Below, piece by piece: positions 37,979-43,180 of a DNA stretch of 43,180 nt (positions within the stretch are counted from its first letter, which is position 1; each line of letters starts with the position of its first letter). Source of the DNA: a cf. Phormidesmis sp. LEGE 11477. Its GTDB lineage: Bacteria > Cyanobacteriota > Cyanobacteriia > Phormidesmidales > Phormidesmidaceae. Location of the stretch: contig NZ_JADEXO010000046.1 in NCBI RefSeq assembly GCF_015207105.1, positions 1 to 43,180 on the forward strand, read 5' to 3'. The position numbers and the translations under genes were made by a program. The notes under the pieces were generated by a model, which saw nothing but the letters and a program-made list of their open reading frames with translations, was not told the origin of the DNA and ran no database searches.

Positions 37979-38818
37979 CTAGCGCGCCAGCGTCGTCGCG
38001 ATTTGCCCTTTGGTAATTTGGCCCACAATCGAAAGCACATCGCTGCGGCTGAGCTTCTCCTTGCCCTGCGATAGCGCGTCTAGCGTACCGTGCGCCAGCG
38101 CCAAAGGAATGCGACAGAAGGTCAGCGCCGGTCCTTTGGGCAGCGCATTAGTATAGGCATCTGCTAGGGCCAAGTTGCGGCGAGCATACTGCTGCATATC
38201 CGCGTCCGTCCAACCAGGCGGATAAAAATCAACGCTTCGCACCTTATCTTCGGCGTGATTACGTAAGACATTCACCGATTGCAGCCCCCGGCCAAAACCA
38301 ATCGCCTCAGTCCGGTTGCTAGCGGTGCCATCGTGCCAGGCCCAAAGATCTGAGAGCATTAGCCCCACAGACCCTGCCACGCTAAAGCAATAGCGATCGA
38401 GATCGGCCTCATTTTCAATCAGCCAGTTACGCTCTGCCCAGTACGCCATCCGGTCAGCCATTGCCGCTGTCGCATCCCAAATCCTCGGAGAAATAGTCTG
38501 AGGTGCTAGCAAGGCCCACTCCCCAATTCGCAAGGTAACTTCTTCCAAGTCTGCGTCAAAAGCTTCTAATCCTTTGGCAAAATCAGCGGCGTTTGAGTTT
38601 TCTGTACCCGCCTGCAAATTCAAGCTAAGCTGTCTCAGCAGCTTAGACTTCAAGACAAAGTCCATATCGGGATGGTCTTCGATTTGATCGATAGCTCTCA
38701 TGCATAAGTAGGCAGAGGCGACAGCTTCCTTCAGTCCAGTCGGCAAGAGATTGATTGGGATGAAAAAAGTGCGGCTAGTTGCCTTGAGCAAAGCCAGTGC
38801 GGGATCAACAGACGGCAT
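37979..38818 (-). CDS. Squalene/phytoene synthase family protein (probable squalene synthase)
   Basis: A 279-residue head-to-head prenyl synthase. The first Asp-rich motif is D44-Q-I-E-D48 (MRAIDQIEDHP), and the second is N187-H-A-E-D191 rather than DxxED, followed by VRSVDFYP. A TSRTFFIPINLLP start and QSVNVLRN are as in squalene synthases. With hpnA, hpnH and the hpnG-like gene nearby, condensation of two farnesyl diphosphates to squalene for hopanoids is more likely than phytoene formation. It is the first gene of a minus-strand operon with the RND permease and hpnA. GAGGAGAG precedes the ATG. Confidence 0.83.
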   Translation of the reverse strand: MPSVDPALALLKATSRTFFIPINLLPTGLKEAVASAYLCMRAIDQIEDHPDMDFVLKSKLLRQLSLNLQAGTENSNAADFAKGLEAFDADLEEVTLRIGEWALLAPQTISPRIWDATAAMADRMAYWAERNWLIENEADLDRYCFSVAGSVGLMLSDLWAWHDGTASNRTEAIGFGRGLQSVNVLRNHAEDKVRSVDFYPPGWTDADMQQYARRNLALADAYTNALPKGPALTFCRIPLALAHGTLDALSQGKEKLSRSDVLSIVGQITKGQIATTLAR

Positions 38819-38837
38819 ACAGTTCTCTCCTCATATA

Positions 38838-38857
38838 CATCGCAAATATGCGATGTT
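38838..38857. promoter_or_regulatory. Palindrome between squalene-synthase-like gene and hpnH
   Basis: ACATCGCA and TGCGATGT, separated by AATA, form a perfect 8-base dyad 20 bases upstream of the squalene-synthase-like ATG, in the divergent control region shared with hpnH. It could be an operator for both operons or a leader hairpin. On the plus strand it is followed by TTTTATC, like a terminator. Confidence 0.5.
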
Positions 38858-38972
38858 TTATCTACAAAACAATTAATGCTTAATTAATTTTTCCGAAGTA
38901 AAATTTGTCACCATAGCTATTGCAGCTAAGTATGTAAGATAGCGGAAAACATCTAGAGGAGTAAAATCAAGC

Positions 38973-39986
38973 GTGGGAATTCATTTACAGCAGGCTATTT
39001 CAGTCGGACAATACCTAGTCTCTCAGCGTCTCAAAGGCCGCAAGCGCTATCCGTTAGTTCTTATGCTAGAGCCCCTATTTCGGTGCAACTTAGCCTGCTC
39101 TGGCTGCGGCAAGATTCAGCATCCTAAAGAAATCCTCAAGCAAAACCTTTCACCCGAAGAATGCTTCGCGGCTGTAGAAGAGTGTGGCGCTCCGGTGGTG
39201 TCCATTCCAGGCGGCGAGCCCCTTTTGCATCCACAGATCGATGAGATTGTTGAAGGGTTAATCAAGCGCAAAAAATTTATATATCTATGTACCAACGGCT
39301 TGCTGCTAGAGAAAAGTTTGGATAAGTTCCAGCCATCTTCGTATCTCAGCTTCAGCGTGCATTTAGATGGACTGCAGGAACTGCATGATCAATGCGTCGA
39401 TCGTCAAGGCGTCTTCAAAAAGGCCGTCAGCGCTATTCGCGCGGCCAAAGCTAGAGGATTTAGAGTGACGACGAACACCACCGTCTTTGAAGGCACCGAT
39501 CCCAAAGAGATTCAGGATTTGTTTGATTTTCTTACTGATATTGGCGTGGACGGGATGATGGTCTCACCGGGCTATAGCTACGAATGGGCACCGAACCAAG
39601 ATCGCTTCTTGAGAAAAGAGCAGACTCGGGCGCTGTTTAAAGAAATTTTGGCTCCTTATAACGATGGTAAGAAAGGCTGGCAGTTTAACCACAACCCACT
39701 GTTTTTAGACTTTTTAACCGGTCAAAAAGACTATGACTGCACGCCTTGGGGCAGCCCTAGCTACAGCGTTCTGGGCTGGCAAAAGCCTTGCTATTTGCTC
39801 AATGAAGGGCATTACAAGAGTTTCAAAGAGCTGCTAGAGGAAACCGAATGGGACAATTACGGCGCTAAAAGTGGTAAACCAGAATGCGTAGATTGTATGG
39901 TGCATTGTGGCTATGAGCCGACAGCCGCGCAGGACTCACTACAGCCGAAGAACATGGCTAGATCGTTTAGCAGTCTATTTGGTTAA
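38973..39986 (+). CDS. hpnH: Adenosyl-hopene transferase HpnH (radical SAM)
   Basis: A 337-residue B12-independent radical SAM enzyme that joins the 5'-deoxyadenosyl group to diploptene, the first step of bacteriohopanepolyol side-chain synthesis. The 4Fe-4S cysteines are C38-x3-C42-x2-C45 in [12 protein letters not shown], followed by [11 protein letters not shown] (SAM binding). The C-terminal cysteines ([14 protein letters not shown]) are typical of the family. The GTG start has GAGGAG 11 bases upstream. It is divergent from the squalene-synthase-like operon and upstream of a sulfotransferase gene. Confidence 0.95.
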   Translation: MGIHLQQAISVGQYLVSQRLKGRKRYPLVLMLEPLFRCNLACSGCGKIQHPKEILKQNLSPEECFAAVEECGAPVVSIPGGEPLLHPQIDEIVEGLIKRKKFIYLCTNGLLLEKSLDKFQPSSYLSFSVHLDGLQELHDQCVDRQGVFKKAVSAIRAAKARGFRVTTNTTVFEGTDPKEIQDLFDFLTDIGVDGMMVSPGYSYEWAPNQDRFLRKEQTRALFKEILAPYNDGKKGWQFNHNPLFLDFLTGQKDYDCTPWGSPSYSVLGWQKPCYLLNEGHYKSFKELLEETEWDNYGAKSGKPECVDCMVHCGYEPTAAQDSLQPKNMARSFSSLFG

Positions 39987-40139
39987 TTTTGATCGAATTG
40001 TGCAGGTCGGCTAGTCGTGTCAGCGGCTAGCTGGCTCTGGTTCTGTGACCTTTCTACAGATCTGATGGAGTGCCTCTTCTAGACTCTTTTAGCAGGACGC
40101 TCCTACCCTAAATCTTGTTTCTAACGTTACCTTGCCTTT

Positions 40140-41249
40140 GTGGCTTCTACTGTGCCCTCTACGCGACCTCGACTGCTACATCCGCTCATGGGTGCAAACT
40201 TAAAGACACTCCTGGCGCTGCTGCGTGAGAATGGCCCTGGTCGCTATCCACTGCATCTGTTGATTATTTGGGCGACGGCGATCGCCCGCTTGCCATTTTC
40301 GACTTATGAGCGGTGGCAGGTAGCGCGATCGCCCCATCTAGAAAGCAAACCGCCTATCTTCATCATTGGCCACTGGCGCAGCGGTACCACCTTTCTACAT
40401 AGTGTGCTTAGCCAGGCACCTCAATTCGCCTATACCTCGCCGCTCGCGGTCGGCCTCCCCTGGGACTTTCTCACCTTGGGCAACGCTCTGCGGCCTATTC
40501 TAGAAGGCGCTTTGCCTAAAGACCGCTTTATTGACCGCGTGCCCGTTAATCCAGACTCTCCTCAAGAAGACGAAATTGCCCTAGCCAGTATGCAGCTACT
40601 GTCTTTCTACCAAGGGCTCTATTTCCCAAAACAATTTTCAAAGCATTTCAACGCTGGCATCTTTTTTGAAGGCTGCAGCGATTTGGAGATTGAAACATGG
40701 CAGCAGGCGATGGTGCTATTTTGTAAAAAGCTGCAGCTACAAAACCCAGATCAGCAGCTACTGATCAAGAATCCGGTCTACACCGCCAGAGTACAGAAAC
40801 TGCGCGAGCTGTGGCCAGCGGCAAAATTTATTCATATCTATCGCAATCCTTACATCGTCTATCGCTCTACGCTCAACTTCTACGACAAGCTTTTTCGAGA
40901 GCTGTCTCTACAGGCATTCGATCAGGTGCCCGTAGAAGAAATTATCTTAGAAAGCTATCCTAAAATGATAGAAACCGCTCAGCGCGAGACGTCGGCCCTA
41001 CCCACACAAGATTTTGTCGAGCTGCGGTTTGAGACCTTTGAGGCCAACCCAGTAGAACAGCTAGAAAAGATATACGCTCAGCTTGAACTAACTGGGTGGA
41101 AAGAAGATTTGCCCTATTTTCAGCGGTATTTAGAATCGCAAAAGCACTATCGAAAGAATGAATATACGTTTCCTAAAGAGATGACCGAGCGGGTGCGCGA
41201 TCGCTGGCAGCCGCTACTAGAACAGTGGGGCTATGAACCCCCTATCTGA
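40140..41249 (+). CDS. PAPS-dependent sulfotransferase
   Basis: A 369-residue sulfotransferase. The 5'-phosphosulfate loop is GHWRSGTTFLH (77-87), and R235 in IHIYRNPYIVYRS matches the 3'-phosphate-binding motif. An N-terminal hydrophobic helix (about 38-53) suggests membrane association. Such enzymes move sulfate from 3'-phosphoadenylyl sulfate to a hydroxyl; the acceptor is unknown. Its place 153 bases after hpnH on the same strand makes a hopanoid or other lipid a candidate. The GTG start has no strong Shine-Dalgarno. Confidence 0.85.
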   Translation: MASTVPSTRPRLLHPLMGANLKTLLALLRENGPGRYPLHLLIIWATAIARLPFSTYERWQVARSPHLESKPPIFIIGHWRSGTTFLHSVLSQAPQFAYTSPLAVGLPWDFLTLGNALRPILEGALPKDRFIDRVPVNPDSPQEDEIALASMQLLSFYQGLYFPKQFSKHFNAGIFFEGCSDLEIETWQQAMVLFCKKLQLQNPDQQLLIKNPVYTARVQKLRELWPAAKFIHIYRNPYIVYRSTLNFYDKLFRELSLQAFDQVPVEEIILESYPKMIETAQRETSALPTQDFVELRFETFEANPVEQLEKIYAQLELTGWKEDLPYFQRYLESQKHYRKNEYTFPKEMTERVRDRWQPLLEQWGYEPPI

Positions 41250-41275
41250 TCCTGGTCGCCGCGTGGTTTGCTTTT

Positions 41276-41339
41276 AAGATCAGGTGTCTTCAAGACCAGA
41301 CATCTTCAAGATCAGACGTTTTCAAGATGGAGGTGTTTA
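41276..41339. repeat. Four 16-nt tandem units before acyP
   Basis: AAGATCAGGTGTCTTC, AAGACCAGACATCTTC, AAGATCAGACGTTTTC and AAGATGGAGGTGTTTA fill the gap between the sulfotransferase and acylphosphatase genes. The acyP ATG (41344) lies in what would be a fifth unit. TGGTTTGCTTT occurs both before the array (41264) and at the acyP start (41345). Confidence 0.78.
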
Positions 41340-41343
41340 AAAG

Positions 41344-41616
41344 ATGGTTTGCTTTCGAGTACTGATTTCAGGCCAGGTACAAGGTGTGGGATATCGCTAC
41401 AGTACAAGAGAAAAAGCGCAAAAGCTAGGGTTAGTCGGCTGGGTACGGAATTTACCTAATGGCAGGGTAGAAGCGCTGATTGTTGGAGACTGCACGCAGA
41501 TAGAGAGTATGGTGGCATGGTTTCACGATGGGCCACCTGCCGCAAACGTGGCCACCGTTGAAGCCAAAGAAGAGATGTCTCCTCAGAAATTTGAAAGCTT
41601 TGAGATTCGACGATAA
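41344..41616 (+). CDS. acyP: Acylphosphatase
   Basis: A 90-residue enzyme that hydrolyses acyl phosphates. The catalytic Arg lies in SGQVQGVGYRYSTREKA and the Asn in VGWVRNLPNGRVEA, both as in the family. It is a small alpha/beta sandwich, cytoplasmic, and its physiological role is uncertain. The start codon is next to the tandem repeat, and no clear Shine-Dalgarno precedes it. Confidence 0.95.
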   Translation: MVCFRVLISGQVQGVGYRYSTREKAQKLGLVGWVRNLPNGRVEALIVGDCTQIESMVAWFHDGPPAANVATVEAKEEMSPQKFESFEIRR

Positions 41617-41683
41617 ATCCATATCGCGCACATCTTCGATTCGGGGAAGTTAAGCAATCAGGATTGGGGATATACTATCAACC

Positions 41684-42130
41684 CTACTTTTGAATCAATA
41701 CTGCGCCAGCTAGCAATAGGAGCGTTCCTACAACACGAGAGGAACTCAGAGATATCTGAGTCACTCCGAACGCACCAGTCGCGTCTAGCACGATTGACAT
41801 CATCACCTGGCCAGCAATAATTAACGAAAAAACGGAGGCAACACCTATCTTTGGAATAGCCACCAGAGAAGATACCAAGTAGTAGGCTGCGAAGACACCC
41901 CCTAGCCAAGACCAGAGCGGGACAGAACTAAAGGCGGGCAGCGATCCTCTTTCAGTCGTGCCGCTAATCCACAGCAAAAGGAGTAAAAGCAAGCTGACAG
42001 CAAGAGAAACGATCGTTGTCAGTATTGGAGACCCGGTTGAGAGCCGTAGCCGAGCATTCCAAGTGCTTTGAACAGCAAGTCCAGCGCCGCCGAGCGTCAC
42101 TAAAAGAAGTAGAAAAAGTCGGTTGAGCAT
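41684..42130 (-). CDS. DMT-family transporter, YdcZ/DUF606 type
   Basis: A 148-residue membrane protein with five hydrophobic segments. The start LLLLVTLGGAGLAVQSTWNA and the later segment IAGQVMMSIVLDATGAFGV are typical of the YdcZ (DUF606) family of small drug/metabolite transporter superfamily proteins, which usually function as dimers. The substrate is unknown. It is convergent with acyP. Confidence 0.85.
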   Translation of the reverse strand: MLNRLFLLLLVTLGGAGLAVQSTWNARLRLSTGSPILTTIVSLAVSLLLLLLLWISGTTERGSLPAFSSVPLWSWLGGVFAAYYLVSSLVAIPKIGVASVFSLIIAGQVMMSIVLDATGAFGVTQISLSSSRVVGTLLLLAGAVLIQK

Positions 42131-42291
42131 AGCATGGCCTAATGTAAGACTGTGGCTTGATTTCTGTCGTTATTGGTTTAGCCATCAATCTATCTTTGGA
42201 TCAGTCGATAGATGCCTTAGGATAGAGAACGGAAGTTGACTTATCCTCTACCATGACAGGGCATTATCAAGATAGTTGGAGAATACTTATT

Positions 42292-42474
42292 ATGGGTCTC
42301 GACGACAAGATACAGAACGCTGCTAAGGATATCGAAGGTAAAGTTCAAGAAGCTGCTGGTAAAGCAACGGACAACAAAGAAGCTCAGGCAAAGGGAAAAG
42401 CTAAGCAGGCAGAAGCCTCTGTTCAGAAAGCAGGGGAGAATGTCAAAGATGGCATAAAAGATGCCATCGACTAA
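42292..42474 (+). CDS. CsbD-family stress protein
   Basis: A 60-residue, highly charged protein starting MGLDDKIQNAAKDIEGKVQEA, the CsbD pattern of bacterial general-stress proteins (small, Lys/Ala/Glu-rich, helical bundle). The function is unproven; relatives are induced by stress. The ATG at 42292 with GGAGA about 10 bases upstream is preferred over one 39 bases earlier, which would add residues not seen in the family. Confidence 0.85.
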   Translation: MGLDDKIQNAAKDIEGKVQEAAGKATDNKEAQAKGKAKQAEASVQKAGENVKDGIKDAID

Positions 42475-42539
42475 ATTTAGCTTTTAGCTGAATTTAGCTT
42501 ATCAAGCTGGCCTTAAGTCAGATCGGCTCTGCTAAGCGT

Positions 42540-42580
42540 AATAAGGTGACTAAAATGCATTGCATTTTAGTCACCTTATT
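42540..42580 (+). terminator. Perfect 20-base inverted repeat after the CsbD gene
   Basis: Bases 42540-42559 and 42561-42580 are exact reverse complements with one base between them, giving a stem of at least 18 pairs with a five-base loop, followed by TTCTTTGGG. It is most likely the terminator of the csbD-like gene. Confidence 0.8.
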
Positions 42581-42725
42581 CTTTGGGTGTCTTGTCTTCG
42601 GTTGCTTGAAATCGCTGGTCTGTATACCCAACTTCATATAGTGACTCTATACAATGACATGCAACAGTGACATGCACCGAGCACATTTTCAGCAATGTAT
42701 CGGCTCAAAGTAAAATACACGAAAA

Positions 42726-42768
42726 CTCTTTTGCCACAGCCGTTCAAGGACAGCAGGTGGCAAAAGAG
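42726..42768 (-). terminator. Terminator of the Lys-rich partial gene
   Basis: CTCTTTTGCCAC (42726-42737) and GTGGCAAAAGAG (42757-42768) form a perfect 12-base stem with a 19-base loop. On the minus strand it is followed by TTTTCGTGTATTTT. It lies 30 bases beyond the stop at 42799. Confidence 0.78.
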
Positions 42769-42798
42769 CTACGAGAGTCTGTCAATTGAGCGTAGTTT

Positions 42799-43180
42799 TT
42801 AGCCTTCTGTTAGGCGATAGGCACCTCTAGCTCCCTTATACCATTCTCCATCGCGGACGCCGCCGGACAAGATATTAGAGATTCGATTGCGAGCTTTCAG
42901 GTACTGGTTTTTGGGCATATCTTCTTTAAAGAGCCCCGACATGACTTCTGCAATCTTGAAATCTTCTTTGGGCTTAGTTGCCAAAATCAGCTTCACAGCT
43001 TCTGGCATGGGCTGATCGCCTACGCCCGGCAGCGTATATTTCTGCCAGTCAGCAGTCCGACCATCTTTTTTCTTGGCTCTTCCCTTGGTTTTCGTCTTTG
43101 TCTTAGTCTTGGTCGTAGACGAAGTAGATTTCTTCTCAGCAGTAGATTCCTTGGCTTTAGCAGGCTCTGTAGTCTTGCTT
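42799..43180 (-). CDS. Lys/Thr-rich protein with C-terminal winged-helix-like domain (partial, 5' end outside)
   Basis: The open frame continues without a stop to the window edge, beyond the first internal ATG at 43008, so the gene is truncated here. The visible 126 residues have a basic stretch (TTKTKTKTKTKGRAKKKDG) and then a folded domain of about 65 residues (PEAVKLILATKPKEDFKIAE, then RNRISNILSGGVRDGEWYKG), which looks like a winged-helix or HARE-HTH-like unit. Histone H1-like DNA binding would fit the composition, but this is inference. I do not recognise the family. Confidence 0.65.
   Translation of the reverse strand, partial: SKTTEPAKAKESTAEKKSTSSTTKTKTKTKTKGRAKKKDGRTADWQKYTLPGVGDQPMPEAVKLILATKPKEDFKIAEVMSGLFKEDMPKNQYLKARNRISNILSGGVRDGEWYKGARGAYRLTEG

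Larger units (their letters stand above)
42475..42798. other. Intergenic region with two terminator hairpins
   Basis: A 324-base gap. It begins with TTTAGCTTTTAGCTG / TTTAGCTT direct repeats and holds the csbD-like gene terminator (42540-42580). It also contains two copies of GTGACATGCA or close variants (42650-42680) and the minus-strand terminator at 42726-42768. No coding frame is supported. Confidence 0.6.

Overview
The window is chromosomal DNA from a cyanobacterium. The evidence is a light-independent protochlorophyllide reductase (ChlN, ChlB, ChlL), plastocyanin, a SecA without the C-terminal zinc motif, an apocarotenoid-type oxygenase, a BT1-family transporter and repeated GCGATCGC (HIP1) octamers (for example at 1720, 3140 and 5753). 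Gene density is high, both strands are used, and I see no phage genes, insertion sequences, CRISPR arrays, rRNA or tRNA. The exact genus cannot be fixed from the sequence alone; a non-heterocystous Leptolyngbya- or Synechococcus-like lineage is a guess.

Layout. 1-6.4 kb: the end of a Pro/Ala-rich protein, a class B penicillin-binding protein (PBP2 type), a MIF/tautomerase-like protein, a BT1/MFS transporter, a carotenoid oxygenase and an Ogt-type DNA repair methyltransferase. 6.4-12.9 kb: one giant gene of about 2,171 codons. It joins a coiled-coil repeat region, a roughly 1,000-residue acidic low-complexity region and a C-terminal Hsp70/actin-like ATPase fold, and it is translationally coupled to ogt. 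13.4-16.2 kb: a Crp/Fnr regulator, a DUF2232 membrane protein and CobT, apparently an operon. 16.4-23.8 kb: a small coiled-coil protein, plastocyanin, a membrane-anchored coiled-coil protein, a glutathione transferase, SecA, a diheme cytochrome c, a GNAT enzyme and a short conserved protein. 24.1-29.8 kb: chlN-chlB-chlL in one block, followed by a lipid acyltransferase and another GNAT enzyme. 30.0-41.3 kb: a Moco oxidoreductase and then a hopanoid-linked neighbourhood. That neighbourhood has an ABC exporter overlapping an HpnG-like phosphorylase, a fasciclin protein, a squalene-synthase-like gene followed by an RND permease and HpnA, and, divergently, HpnH followed by a sulfotransferase. 41.3-43.2 kb: acylphosphatase, a YdcZ-type transporter, a CsbD-like protein and a truncated Lys-rich protein at the edge.

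How the genes may work together. HpnH (adenosylhopane formation), the HpnG-like nucleosidase (release of adenine), HpnA and the squalene-synthase-like enzyme form much of a bacteriohopanepolyol pathway. An ABC exporter, an RND permease and a sulfotransferase are interleaved with them and are candidates for modifying or moving the lipid; that part is inference. The squalene-hopene cyclase gene is not in the window.

The least explained structure is a set of short, degenerate tandem repeats (12-22 nt units, a different sequence at each site). They sit at or just after stop codons and in short intergenic gaps at 2218, 4213, 14997, 16274, 17620, 22284, 28209, 30624 and 41276. In several cases the stop codon itself lies inside the first unit. 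Similar in-frame 15- to 21-nt duplications occur in coding sequence (9126-9230, 14159-14200, 36176-36240).
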